This document shows positions 17,001 to 25,561 of a DNA stretch of 64,000 nucleotides, one piece after another (positions within the stretch are counted from its first letter, which is position 1; each line of letters begins with the position of its first letter). A program made the position numbers and the translations under genes. Source of the DNA: Bordetella pseudohinzii (GTDB lineage Bacteria; Pseudomonadota; Gammaproteobacteria; Burkholderiales; Burkholderiaceae_B); contig NZ_JHEP02000020.1 of assembly GCF_000657795.2 (NCBI RefSeq), forward strand, positions 1 through 64,000, in the 5' to 3' direction. A model generated the notes under the pieces. The model did no database searches. It had not been told where the DNA came from and saw only the letters and a list, made by a program, of their open reading frames with translations.

Positions 17001-17588
17001 ATGTCCGAACCGATCCGCCTGATCGTCGGGCTGGGCAATCCCGGCCCCGACTACGAAACCACCCGGCACAACGCCGGCTTCTGGCTAGCCGACCACCTGG
17101 CCGATGACTTGCGCGCGTCCTTCACGCTCGAAAAGGCCTTCATGGGCCAGGTCGCCAAGGCGCGCTTCGAGGGCGAGAACGTGCTCCTGCTCAAGCCCAT
17201 CACCTATATGAACCGTTCCGGCCAGGCCGTGGGCGCGCTGGCGCGCTTTTACAAGCTGGCGCCCGAACAGGTGCTGGTCCTGCACGACGAGCTCGACCTG
17301 CTGCCCGGCCAGGTCAAGATGAAGCAGGGCGGCGGCCACGCCGGCCATAACGGCCTGAAAGACATCCAGGCCGCGCTGGGCACGCCCAATTTCTGGCGCC
17401 TGCGCATCGGCATCGGCCATCCGCGCACGCTCAACCTGGCCCAGCAAGTGGCCGATTTCGTGCTGCACCCGCCGCGCCGCGACGAACAGGCCGAGATCGA
17501 GAAAGTCATCGATCGCTGCCGCGCCGTCGTGCCCGCCCTGCTGCGCGGCGACTTCGCGCTGGCCACCCGCCAGCTGCACGCCGCCTGA
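17001..17588 (+). CDS. pth: Peptidyl-tRNA hydrolase
   Basis: The 195-residue enzyme releases tRNA from stalled peptidyl-t[23 protein letters not shown] holds the catalytic His; MNRSGQAV and the HDELDLLPG and [11 protein letters not shown] segments match the family. ATG 17001 ([11 protein letters not shown]) is chosen over an upstream ATG inside the terminator region. The stop overlaps the next gene by one base. Confidence 0.96.
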   Translation: MSEPIRLIVGLGNPGPDYETTRHNAGFWLADHLADDLRASFTLEKAFMGQVAKARFEGENVLLLKPITYMNRSGQAVGALARFYKLAPEQVLVLHDELDLLPGQVKMKQGGGHAGHNGLKDIQAALGTPNFWRLRIGIGHPRTLNLAQQVADFVLHPPRRDEQAEIEKVIDRCRAVVPALLRGDFALATRQLHAA

Positions 17589-18319
17589 TGGCGCGCCTGA
17601 CCCTGCGCCAGGAGGTCGCCGACTGGTGGCGCTTTCTGCGCCGCCCGAAGCTCAGCCGCCTGGGCCCGCGCCAGGGCGGCGCCATGGCGGATTGGCGACT
17701 CAACATCCGTCCCGGCCGCCTGTTGGCCTGGGCCGGCCTGCTCTGGCTGATCAACCTCGTCGTACTGGGCCCCATCGCCGTGGGCGCCGCCACCCTGGGC
17801 GGCGCGCAGCACCGCATGGACCCGGACAACATCCCCTGGCTCACCGCCGTCATCTGGGCGCCCCTGGTCGAAGAAATGCTGTTCCGCTACGGCTTGCGCC
17901 GGCCGGTGCAGGCAATATGGGTCGTGCCGGCCATCCTGCCGGCCGTGCTCTGGGGCCCCAAATTCTGGACCGGCTGCATCACGGCGGCCGTCATCCTGCT
18001 GGCCATCCATGGCACGCGCCGCATGGCGGGCTTCAAAAGCGCGCCGCGGCGCTTCTATCACCGCCACTTCGGGCTGGTCTTCCACCTGGCCGCGCTGACC
18101 TTCGCCGCCGTGCACCTGAGCAATTTCTCCTTCAATCGCATGCCCTGGTGGATGCTGCCGCTCCTGGTGCTGCCGCAATGGCTGACCGGGCTGGTGCTGG
18201 GCTGGATGCGCGCGCGGCGCGGCATCGCCGCCTCCATCGCCCTGCATGCCCTGTTCAACGCCGGACCCATGGTCATGATCTGGCTGCTGCTCAAGCTCGT
18301 GCCGGACATGGCGCTCTGA
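17588..18319 (+). CDS. CPBP-family intramembrane metalloprotease
   Basis: A 243-residue polytopic membrane protein with the CPBP/Abi signature: EE-x3-R in APLVEEMLFRYGLRR, FxxxH in TFAAVHLSNFSF, and HxxxN in HALFNAG. These residues form the membrane-embedded metal site of CAAX-protease-like enzymes. Its ATG overlaps the pth TGA, so the two are co-translated. Bacterial substrates of this family are mostly unknown, and nothing here identifies one. Confidence 0.85.
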   Translation: MARLTLRQEVADWWRFLRRPKLSRLGPRQGGAMADWRLNIRPGRLLAWAGLLWLINLVVLGPIAVGAATLGGAQHRMDPDNIPWLTAVIWAPLVEEMLFRYGLRRPVQAIWVVPAILPAVLWGPKFWTGCITAAVILLAIHGTRRMAGFKSAPRRFYHRHFGLVFHLAALTFAAVHLSNFSFNRMPWWMLPLLVLPQWLTGLVLGWMRARRGIAASIALHALFNAGPMVMIWLLLKLVPDMAL

Positions 18320-18490
18320 ACGGCGGCCTCTGGGCCGACTCCCGGCCAACCGGGTAAAATCACGGTTTTCGCGGATCGATCGCGGGGCGCCCGCCAGCCA
18401 GGCGCCGTGTCCCCGGATTACCCAATACAGGCGCAGGCGCAAGCGGCCGCGCACCCGGCAGCGCCGGGACATCATCATTCAAGGATTTCC

Positions 18491-19582
18491 ATGGCTCTGC
18501 AATGCGGCATCGTCGGCCTGCCCAACGTCGGCAAATCGACCCTCTTCAACGCGCTGACCCGCGCCGGTATCGCGGCCGAGAACTACCCCTTCTGCACCAT
18601 CGAACCCAACGTGGGCGTGGTCGAAGTGCCCGACCCCCGCCTGGGCAAGCTGGCCGAGATCGTCAAGCCCGAGCGCGTGCTGCCGGCCACGGTCGAATTC
18701 GTCGACATCGCCGGCCTGGTGGCCGGCGCCAGCCAGGGCGAAGGCCTGGGCAACCAGTTCCTCTCGCATATCCGCGAAACCGACGCCATCGTCAACGTCG
18801 TGCGCTGCTTCGAGGATCCCAACGTGATCCACGTCGCCGGCAAGGTCGATCCCATCGCCGACATCGAAGTCATCGAGACCGAACTGGCCCTGGCCGACTT
18901 GCAGACCGCCGAAAAAGCCCTGCACCGCCACTCCAAGACCGCGCGCTCCGGCGACAAGGACGCCCAGCGCCTGGTCAGCGTGCTCGAAAAATGCATCGCC
19001 CACTTGAACCAGGCCAAGCCCGTGCGCGGCCTGGGCCTGTCCGATGAAGAATTCGCGCTCATCAAGCCGCTGTGCTTCATCACCGCCAAGCCCGCCATGT
19101 ATGTCGGCAACGTCAGCGACGACGGCTTCAGCAACAACCCCCTGCTGGACCGCCTCGCCGAATTCGCCGCCCAGCGCAACGCGCCCGTCGTCGCCATCTG
19201 CGCGGCCATCGAATCCGAGATCGTCGATCTGGCCGATGACGACCGCCAGGCCTTCCTGGCCGACATGGGCATGGAAGAACCCGGCCTGAACCGCCTTATC
19301 CGCGCCGCCTTCAAGCTGCTGGGCCTGCAGACCTACTTCACCGCCGGCGTCAAGGAAGTGCGCGCCTGGACCATCCCCATCGGCGCCACCGCCCCGCAGG
19401 CCGCCGGCGTCATCCACACCGACTTCGAACGCGGCTTCATCCGCGCCCAGACCATCTCCTACGACGACTACATCGCCTGCAAGGGCGAGCAGGGCGCCAA
19501 GGAAGCCGGCAAGATGCGCGCCGAAGGCAAGGAATACGTCGTGCAGGACGGCGACGTGATGAACTTCCTGTTCAACGTCTGA
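18491..19582 (+). CDS. ychF: Redox-regulated ATPase YchF (OLA1 family)
   Basis: The 363-residue Obg-like P-loop ATPase has the Walker motif [18 protein letters not shown] at residue 8, [20 protein letters not shown] as the switch region, and a C-terminal TGS domain ([20 protein letters not shown]). It binds ribosomes and ATP. ATG 18491 has AAGGA at 18481-18485. A TAAAAT -10-like box (18355-18360) lies about 130 bases upstream, after the CPBP gene. Confidence 0.96.
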   Translation: MALQCGIVGLPNVGKSTLFNALTRAGIAAENYPFCTIEPNVGVVEVPDPRLGKLAEIVKPERVLPATVEFVDIAGLVAGASQGEGLGNQFLSHIRETDAIVNVVRCFEDPNVIHVAGKVDPIADIEVIETELALADLQTAEKALHRHSKTARSGDKDAQRLVSVLEKCIAHLNQAKPVRGLGLSDEEFALIKPLCFITAKPAMYVGNVSDDGFSNNPLLDRLAEFAAQRNAPVVAICAAIESEIVDLADDDRQAFLADMGMEEPGLNRLIRAAFKLLGLQTYFTAGVKEVRAWTIPIGATAPQAAGVIHTDFERGFIRAQTISYDDYIACKGEQGAKEAGKMRAEGKEYVVQDGDVMNFLFNV

Positions 19583-19949
19583 CGATATTTCGGACCTCAG
19601 AAGCGCTTGGCGGATGAGCCGCCCTTGGCATCAAGGGTTGGCTGGTCCGCGAAGCGTTGCTATTGCTCATCGAGGTCTGAACGACCTGCCGTATGGACTC
19701 CGGCGGGACGTCGGCGCTGATTCAGAAGGGAGCGGGCTGTACTGGCAGCTGGGGCCTGGCCGGATGACTCATTGCAGTGGATGAAGCCGCCGCCGTCTTG
19801 TCGCGCCGCTTGTCCGGCAAAGGTCTGCTTTTCTGTGACAGTAGAATGAAGCTAGATAAGCGAGCCTGGAAACATTTCTCGTAGGGGAAGCGTTTTTCCC
19901 CGGGGCTCGCATTGGTAAAAAGCTGGATTGGGCGGAAATTCTTGCGCGT
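19583..19949. other. Intergenic region with a structured element, start of a lower-GC patch
   Basis: This stretch of 367 bases contains no convincing gene. Base composition drops compared with the housekeeping genes upstream. TAGAAT at 19842-19847 could be a -10 box but has no good -35. The only clear structure is the nested hairpin at 19860-19910. Short GACCTC/GAGGTC matches just after ychF are not a convincing terminator. Confidence 0.5.
19860..19910 (+). other. Nested hairpin upstream of the transglutaminase-like gene
   Basis: Outer stem GCGAGCC (19860-19866) with GGCTCGC (19904-19910) encloses an inner hairpin GGGGAA (19884-19889) with TTCCCC (19896-19901). It would form in the leader of the gene at 19950 and could be a regulatory leader or small RNA; function unknown. 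Confidence 0.4.
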
Positions 19950-20771
19950 ATGAAAAAAAAGGTAGGGTGGGTCTCAGTAGTGCTGGGCTGTGTCATCGTC
20001 GCGGGATTGGGCGGTGCCGCGGCTTCTCATGTCAATCAGCCGGCGGATGCGCGATCGAGCGATCATTTGCTTTGCCTGAGCCCGGATAAACTGGCGGGTG
20101 TCCGGGCGGACCCCAGGAAAGCGATCCCGGCACTCTACGAGAGCTGTGCCTCGGAAGTAGACCAAAAACTGGGCCCTCTGGACTTGACCGCGGAGGAAGA
20201 AAGAATTGCATTCCTGTCAGTCCTTGCGCATTCTTTGGCTCCGTATGGGGCGAGTCGCTCGTTGAAGCTGGAAGACCTGCTGGCCGACACGTCGATGGAT
20301 TGCGACAACTACGCGATCTTGACGGGCTACTTCAATGATCTGTTCGCCGGCAGGACGAGCAAGCTGAAGTTCGCGGGCTTCGATGGCGGCGCGGTGGGCA
20401 ATCATGCGCAGCTATTCGTCAACACGGAAAAAGGGCTTTTGCTCGACCCCACTATTGGCCTGGTCGCGCGCATCGGCTTCGATGACTTGCTGCAAGGCAA
20501 ACCCTTGAATCGTAGCCAGATTGTCATCTTCCGGCAGCATGAACAACCGGACTTGGATTTCTTTGTCAACAAGGTATATGACGCGATTCTGCTTGGGAAA
20601 TACAAGCCGCGCGACATTCTTTACTACTTTGACTCTATTCAGGAGTATATGAAGTTCAGCGAGCGTATCGGCCCGCTATGGGGCAAGGAAGTGGATGAGT
20701 TGTTGCTCCACTTTCCGACGCCCGCGGCCGGCGCTTTGCGAAGAAACCTTAATTCGCAAAGTACGGATTAA
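19950..20771 (+). CDS. Secreted or membrane-anchored transglutaminase-like cysteine protein
   Basis: I do not recognise a named family. The 273-residue protein has a single N-terminal hydrophobic segment (about residues 6-26: signal peptide or anchor) and then a soluble domain. Cys118 (MDCDNYA), His152 (VGNHAQLFV) and Asp166 (LLLDPTIGL) occur in the order and spacing of a transglutaminase/papain-type catalytic triad. Base composition is lower in GC than the neighbours, suggesting acquisition. The start ATG has only a weak upstream purine run. A role in cell-envelope processing is conceivable but unproven. Confidence 0.65.
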   Translation: MKKKVGWVSVVLGCVIVAGLGGAAASHVNQPADARSSDHLLCLSPDKLAGVRADPRKAIPALYESCASEVDQKLGPLDLTAEEERIAFLSVLAHSLAPYGASRSLKLEDLLADTSMDCDNYAILTGYFNDLFAGRTSKLKFAGFDGGAVGNHAQLFVNTEKGLLLDPTIGLVARIGFDDLLQGKPLNRSQIVIFRQHEQPDLDFFVNKVYDAILLGKYKPRDILYYFDSIQEYMKFSERIGPLWGKEVDELLLHFPTPAAGALRRNLNSQSTD

Positions 20772-20935
20772 GGGGGGTGTGCCGGCGGATCTTTATGCTC
20801 CGCCACGATGGCCCGCCCGCCGCTTCATGCATAGCTGGATTTCGCAAACCGGTATTGTTGCCGGGCAAGGCCTGTCGTCCAATGGCTCGTCCCCGCCTCG
20901 GGGGCGATAAGCATCCATACAAGGGAGACAGAGCG

Positions 20936-21367
20936 GTGCAAGCGGAGAATTCCCCCTGGAAGTACCTGATCCTGTGGTTGCGCTTTTACTATGCCATCCA
21001 CTTCTTGAAGTCCGGGATCAATTACGCGGTCTTTGGCGTCATCCCGGATTTCAGCAAGGCGGGCGCGGTGGGGCCCTATCTGAACGCGATGAACGATATC
21101 GGGTTCTATCCTTTCATCAAGTATCTGGAGATCGTGCTGGGCACGATGCTGCTGTTCAATATCCTGACGCCGCTGGCGCTGGCGGTCATGGCCGGGATTG
21201 CTTTCCAGATCGGCTATCTGAATCTCTTCGTTTCTCCTCATCCCAGGCAGTTGTTCACGGGCACGCAGGAGCTGCTGCTTTGCGGTTTGCTCATCCTGGC
21301 CTATGGCAAGAGCTATGCCGGGATGCTGACGGCGCGGGCGAGGCCGGCGTTCTTGTGGCAGAAGTAA
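20936..21367 (+). CDS. DoxX-like small integral membrane protein
   Basis: A 143-residue protein with about four transmembrane segments (near residues 10-28, 58-78, 80-100 and 108-126), resembling DoxX/MauE-type proteins in size and layout. GTG 20936 is preceded by AAGGGAGA at optimal distance. It is followed 19 bases later by another small membrane-protein gene on the same strand. Function unknown; DoxX-like proteins have been linked to redox or sulfur chemistry, but no motif here decides. Confidence 0.65.
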   Translation: MQAENSPWKYLILWLRFYYAIHFLKSGINYAVFGVIPDFSKAGAVGPYLNAMNDIGFYPFIKYLEIVLGTMLLFNILTPLALAVMAGIAFQIGYLNLFVSPHPRQLFTGTQELLLCGLLILAYGKSYAGMLTARARPAFLWQK

Positions 21368-21386
21368 ATCGTTTGGGGAGCAGGAT

Positions 21387-21578
21387 ATGAAGACCTCGTT
21401 CGGCGCCAAGCCGTTTGTCATCGTCATCGCGGTGGCCTTGATCTGGACCCTCGTCGTGATCGGTTTTTCCACGTCCATGGGGGCGCGGCCCTTGCGGCTG
21501 TACGACTGGGGGCCGCCGGTCGCGGCCTGTCTGTTGACCTTGGTGTGCATGGTCAGGGACGCCTGCCGCCGGGGCTGA
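21387..21578 (+). CDS. Small two-segment membrane protein, unknown
   Basis: A 63-residue protein with two hydrophobic helices (about residues 9-29 and 43-57) joined by a short RPLRLYDWG loop. GGAG lies just upstream of ATG 21387, and the gene follows the DoxX-like gene by 19 bases, so a shared transcript is likely. I see no recognisable family. Confidence 0.6.
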   Translation: MKTSFGAKPFVIVIAVALIWTLVVIGFSTSMGARPLRLYDWGPPVAACLLTLVCMVRDACRRG

Positions 21579-21626
21579 CCCGCCATCCGTGAGGGCGCCG
21601 TCGCGATTTTGATTGGCCTCGGACAA

Positions 21627-21673
21627 ATGTACGTACATAATTAATATTCATAGTATTTTTTATGTACGGATGT
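21627..21673 (+). promoter_or_regulatory. GntR-type operator upstream of the first Bug gene
   Basis: ATGTACGTACAT (21627-21638) is a perfect 12-bp palindrome, identical in core to the two sites beside the GntR/UTRA gene 8 kb away. A degenerate second copy, ATGTACGGATGT, lies at 21662-21673, 35 bp downstream; the two sites near 29.8 kb have the same 35-bp spacing. Confidence 0.7.
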
Positions 21674-21713
21674 AGGCGAAGACCTGCGCCGTGACCGTCA
21701 AAGGAGAGCGAGG

Positions 21714-22676
21714 ATGCGCAATTGGATTGCAGGTCTGTTGCTGGGCGCGGTGTGTGGGATGACGGCGGCGCAGGCCGCCTATCCGGAGCGCGGGGTCAAG
21801 ATCATCGTGCCGTATCCGGCCGGGCAGACCACGGACGTGATTGCCCGGGCCATCGGGCAGGAGCTGGGCGAGGCCATGGGCCAGGCTTTCTTCGTGGACA
21901 ACCGGGGCGGCGCGGGCGGCATCATCGGGATGGAGGCGGCCAAGCGCTCGGAGGCGGATGGCTATACCCTGCTGATGACGGCCAGCGGCCCGGTGGCGAT
22001 CAATCCCGGGCTTTATCGCAAGCTGCCCTATAACGTGGAGAAGGATTACGAGCCCGTGGCCCTGGTGGCCATGGTGCCGCTGTTCCTCGTGGTGCGGGCG
22101 GATTTCCCGGCCAATAATGTGCGCGAGCTGTTGGACTATGTGAAGCGCCATCCGGGCGAGCTGAACTATGGTTCGGGCGGCAGCGGGTTGACCAATCATC
22201 TGGCGATGGAGATGTTCAAAAGCCAGGCTGGGCTGAACATTACGCATGTGCCCTATCGCGGCGCGTCGGCGGCGCTCACGGGTTTGATGAGCGGCGATGT
22301 GGCCATGATGTTCGAGGCCGGGCCGGCCATCATGCCTCATGTGCAGTCGGGCGCGCTGAAGGTGCTGGCCGTGGGCGGCAAGGAGCCCGCCCGCGCTTTT
22401 CCCAAGGCGCGGCCGGTGTCGGCCGAGGGCGTGCCCGGGTATGAGGCCCAGGCCTGGATCGCGCTGCTGGCGCCGGCGGGCACGCCCAAGCCTGTCATCG
22501 AGCAGCTCAATGCCGCCACGCGCAAGGCGCTGAGCCGCGCCGATCTGCAGGACAAGCTGGCGGGCCTGGGCGCCGAGACGGTGTCGGTCAGCCCGGCCGA
22601 CACGCGCCAGTTCATCCAGCGCGAAATCTCGGTCTGGGGCCAGGCGGTCAAGACCTCGAACGCGCGCGTGGACTGA
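21714..22676 (+). CDS. Bug-family (TctC-like) periplasmic solute receptor 1
   Basis: A 320-residue tripartite-tricarboxylate-transporter receptor. A 21-residue signal peptide ends at AQA, followed by the family signature YPERGVKIIVPYPAGQTTD and VDNRGGAGGIIGMEAAKRS. Bug proteins bind carboxylates or amides; no TctA/TctB membrane genes are in the window, as is common for Bordetella Bugs. AAGGAG precedes ATG 21714. The GntR-type operator upstream and a close paralog at 30703 tie it to the CoA-pathway block. It converges on the CoA ligase gene with one base between stops. Confidence 0.92.
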   Translation: MRNWIAGLLLGAVCGMTAAQAAYPERGVKIIVPYPAGQTTDVIARAIGQELGEAMGQAFFVDNRGGAGGIIGMEAAKRSEADGYTLLMTASGPVAINPGLYRKLPYNVEKDYEPVALVAMVPLFLVVRADFPANNVRELLDYVKRHPGELNYGSGGSGLTNHLAMEMFKSQAGLNITHVPYRGASAALTGLMSGDVAMMFEAGPAIMPHVQSGALKVLAVGGKEPARAFPKARPVSAEGVPGYEAQAWIALLAPAGTPKPVIEQLNAATRKALSRADLQDKLAGLGAETVSVSPADTRQFIQREISVWGQAVKTSNARVD

Positions 22677-22677
22677 G

Positions 22678-24171
22678 TCAGCGCGCCCGCAGGGCGGGAT
22701 AGGGGCCGTCGGCCAGGGCATAGGCCGACAGCACCAGGTCGCGCACGGCGCGGCGGCTGATCTTGCCCTGCGGATTGCGCGGCAGGGCGTCGACGGCGAT
22801 GTGGGCGCGCGGATGTTTATAGCGCGCCAGCCCCTGGACATGCTGCCGGGCCTGGTCTATCCAGGCCGCGCCGGCGCGTTCGGCCACGGCGATGATGACT
22901 TCTCCCCAGTAATCCGAGGGCAGGGCGACGATGCAGATCTCGCCGCAATCGGGCAGGCCGGCCAGCGCGGCTTCGATTTCGTCGGGATAGATTTTGTAGC
23001 CGCCGCTCTTGATGACGTCGGCCATGCGGCCCAGCAGCCAGAGCCGGCCGCGTTCGTCGATGCGGCCCAGGTCGCCGGTGCGATGCCAGCCGTCGGCGTC
23101 GGGCGCGTGAAAACCGTCCTGGTCCACATGGCCGATATACATATGGCGTGAACGCAGTTCGATTTCGGCGTCGGCGTTGATGCGCAGCTGCACGCCGGGC
23201 GCCGGCCAGCCCAGGCAGGCGCCGTCGCCGCCGCCTTCGGCAAAGCAAGCCTCGGTGGCGGCGGGGTCGAGCACGGTGATGGGGTTGACGTTTTCGCTCT
23301 TGCCGTAGGTGATGCGCACGGTCGGGCCGAACAGGGCGCGGGCCTTGGCGTAGAGGCCGGGCGTGAGGGTCTGCGTGCCGGTGAAGACGCAGCGCACGCC
23401 CGGAAATTGTTCGCCCTCGAAGGCGGCGGCCAGCTTGGCCAGCACGGTCGGGGGCGCGAACACGGCGTCCAGGGCGCCGCCGCGCAATTCGCGTCCGGCC
23501 GCCTCCAGGTCCACGCCCTGGAGCAGCACCGCCGTGCCGCCATGGTCTATCCAGGCGCGCGCTTGCATGGAGGCGCCGTGGACATAGGGCGTCATCAAGA
23601 GCACGCGCGAGCCCGGTCCGGGAGTGAAGGGCAGCACGGCGCGCAGCATGACGGCGGCCAGCCAGCGCCGGCCTTGATCGTAGACCAGGGCCTTGGGCTT
23701 GCCGGTGGTTCCGGAGGAAAAAATAACGCGGCCCCAGTCTTCGGCATTGACGGCGGGCAGCAGGGGCGGCGCGGCCAGGGGCGCGATATCTTCACAGAGG
23801 ATGAGCGCCGCGCCCAGGTCCTGCACGGTATGGGCATGGGCGCGGTCGGTGATGATGTGGCTCATGGGCGTGAGCTGCTGGCTCCAGCGGATTTCATCAC
23901 GGGTATAAGCCGCGTTCAGGTGCACGAGGCAGGCGCCGCTGATCGTGGCGCCGTAGTCGGCCCAGACGGCCGCGCAGCCATTGGGCAGGTAGATGCCGAC
24001 GCAGCCGCCCGCGCCCACGCCGGCTGTGTGCAGCGCGCAGGCCAGCGCATGGGCGCGGGCATTGAGTTCGGCATAGCCCAGCCGTTGCTGGCCGTCATCG
24101 ACGGCCACGCCCTGCGCAAAGCGCTGGGCCAGGGTGTGCAGCTCCAGCGACCAGGGGATGGTGTCGGCCAT
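22678..24171 (-). CDS. AMP-forming acyl-CoA synthetase/ligase
   Basis: The 497-residue ANL-family enzyme should activate a carboxylic acid to its CoA thioester via an acyl-AMP. Visible are the P-loop VIFSSGTTGKPKALVYD, adenine motif TYGKSENVN, the hinge WHRTGDLGRID, VIKSGGYKIYPDEIE and the catalytic Lys in NPQGKISRR. It is the last gene of the six-gene minus-strand operon, two bases after the MmgE/PrpD stop. The start is ATG 24171 (MADTIPWS); the frame extends further upstream but only inside the preceding gene. Substrate unknown. Confidence 0.9.
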   Translation of the reverse strand: MADTIPWSLELHTLAQRFAQGVAVDDGQQRLGYAELNARAHALACALHTAGVGAGGCVGIYLPNGCAAVWADYGATISGACLVHLNAAYTRDEIRWSQQLTPMSHIITDRAHAHTVQDLGAALILCEDIAPLAAPPLLPAVNAEDWGRVIFSSGTTGKPKALVYDQGRRWLAAVMLRAVLPFTPGPGSRVLLMTPYVHGASMQARAWIDHGGTAVLLQGVDLEAAGRELRGGALDAVFAPPTVLAKLAAAFEGEQFPGVRCVFTGTQTLTPGLYAKARALFGPTVRITYGKSENVNPITVLDPAATEACFAEGGGDGACLGWPAPGVQLRINADAEIELRSRHMYIGHVDQDGFHAPDADGWHRTGDLGRIDERGRLWLLGRMADVIKSGGYKIYPDEIEAALAGLPDCGEICIVALPSDYWGEVIIAVAERAGAAWIDQARQHVQGLARYKHPRAHIAVDALPRNPQGKISRRAVRDLVLSAYALADGPYPALRAR

Positions 24172-24173
24172 GC

Positions 24174-25541
24174 TCAGCTCCGGAACAGGGTGCGCACATC
24201 GTCGATCCGCGCCAGGCTGGCCAGCCTGTCGTACAGGGCGCCGCCCGAGGGCAGTGCGTCGTCCGGCGCCTGGCGGCGCCAGATGGCCAGGCAATCCTCG
24301 AACTTGGCGCGCAGCTCCGCTTCGGGCAGGGGCAGGTGGGCGTGGCCGCGCGGATAGCGGATCTCGCCCGAGCGCAGCACGCGCCCGTCGCGCGTCGTGA
24401 TCGCCACGGTGTCATAGCGCGAAAACGCGGCGTCCTCGGGGTCGGGCTCTTCGACGATGCCGATGTCCACTTTGTCGTAGAGCGTCCGCAGCGCCGGGGC
24501 ATTGACGACGTCATCGTCCAGTTCGGACAGGCCCACCTTGCCGCGCGCCAGCGCCGCGGCGACCGCGAACTGGGCGCTGAATTTGGCTTCCAGCGCGGTG
24601 ACGGGGGCGGGGTTGCGCAACATGGAGGCTTGCGGCCGGCCGATGCCGATGGCCACGCGCTCGACCTGCGAGGCATCCAGGGCATGTTTGCGCGCCAGGT
24701 CGAGCACGGCGTCGATGACGCGGTGGCCCGAGTAGCAGACGGGGTATTTCTTGATCGACAGGCCGGTGGCCAGGATGCGCGGTTCGCCCGGCGCGAAGGG
24801 GCGTTCGCGGTCGGCCCGGCCCTGGGGCGAGAGCGCCGCCAGGAAGCCGGCATGATGCTCCAGCGCATCGGCCGCGGCCGTCAAGCCCAGGCCCGTCAAG
24901 GCCAGGGCTTCGAAGGCCAGCGCGGCCGCGCGGCCGGCGTGCAGGGGTTTGGTCATGGTGCCGAAGTTGGCGACCAGTCCGCTGGCCAGGCTGGCGCCGA
25001 TGGCCAGCGCGCGGGCGGCGTCGGCCGATGACAGGCCCCGCAGACAGGCCAGGGCGGCCGTGGCGGCCACGGTGCCGAACACCGCGGTCGGATGCCAGCC
25101 CTTGATGTGATAGGGATCGGGTTCGCGCGAAGTCAGCTCGGCCCAGACTTCATAGCCCACGATATAGGCGCGCAGGCAGGCCTGGCCCGAGGCGCCCTGG
25201 GCATGGGCCTGGGCGAGGATGGCCGGCGTCAGCACGGTGCTGGGGTGGCCGGACAGGGCCACATCGTCGTAGTCCAGGGCGTGGCCGGCCACGCCATTGA
25301 CGAAGGCGGCCTGGGCGGGCGGCAGCGATTCGGTGGCGAACCACAGGGGCGCCTGCCCGGCGCCGCCCAGGCCGCGGGCATGTTCGAGCGCGATGCGGGT
25401 GACGGTTTCGCCGCGCGCGGCCAGCGCCACCGCGATGGTGTCGGTCATGCCCTGGCGGGCGATGGCCTCGGCCTGCGCTTGGCGCGGGCCGAACTCGGGT
25501 TGGGCGATATAGGCGCCCAGCGCCTGGGTCAGTCCGGTCAT
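24174..25541 (-). CDS. MmgE/PrpD-family protein
   Basis: A 455-residue all-helical MmgE/PrpD protein. Known members are 2-methylcitrate dehydratase and cis-aconitate decarboxylase; many others are uncharacterised. Family segments include HALDYDDVALSGHPSTVL, GWHPTAVFGTVAATAA and KKYPVCYSGHRVIDAVLD. ATG 25541 (MTGLTQALGAYIA) fits the family N-terminus. It lies 20 bases downstream of the acyl-CoA dehydrogenase gene. Together with the CoA enzymes it suggests dehydration, decarboxylation or isomerisation of a branched carboxylate. Confidence 0.88.
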   Translation of the reverse strand: MTGLTQALGAYIAQPEFGPRQAQAEAIARQGMTDTIAVALAARGETVTRIALEHARGLGGAGQAPLWFATESLPPAQAAFVNGVAGHALDYDDVALSGHPSTVLTPAILAQAHAQGASGQACLRAYIVGYEVWAELTSREPDPYHIKGWHPTAVFGTVAATAALACLRGLSSADAARALAIGASLASGLVANFGTMTKPLHAGRAAALAFEALALTGLGLTAAADALEHHAGFLAALSPQGRADRERPFAPGEPRILATGLSIKKYPVCYSGHRVIDAVLDLARKHALDASQVERVAIGIGRPQASMLRNPAPVTALEAKFSAQFAVAAALARGKVGLSELDDDVVNAPALRTLYDKVDIGIVEEPDPEDAAFSRYDTVAITTRDGRVLRSGEIRYPRGHAHLPLPEAELRAKFEDCLAIWRRQAPDDALPSGGALYDRLASLARIDDVRTLFRS

Positions 25542-25561
25542 GAGGATCTCCGTCCGCGCGC

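Noticed and set aside
24172..24294. Upstream extension of the CoA ligase frame
   Set aside because: Overlaps the MmgE/PrpD 3' end; the conserved family N-terminus begins at ATG 24171.
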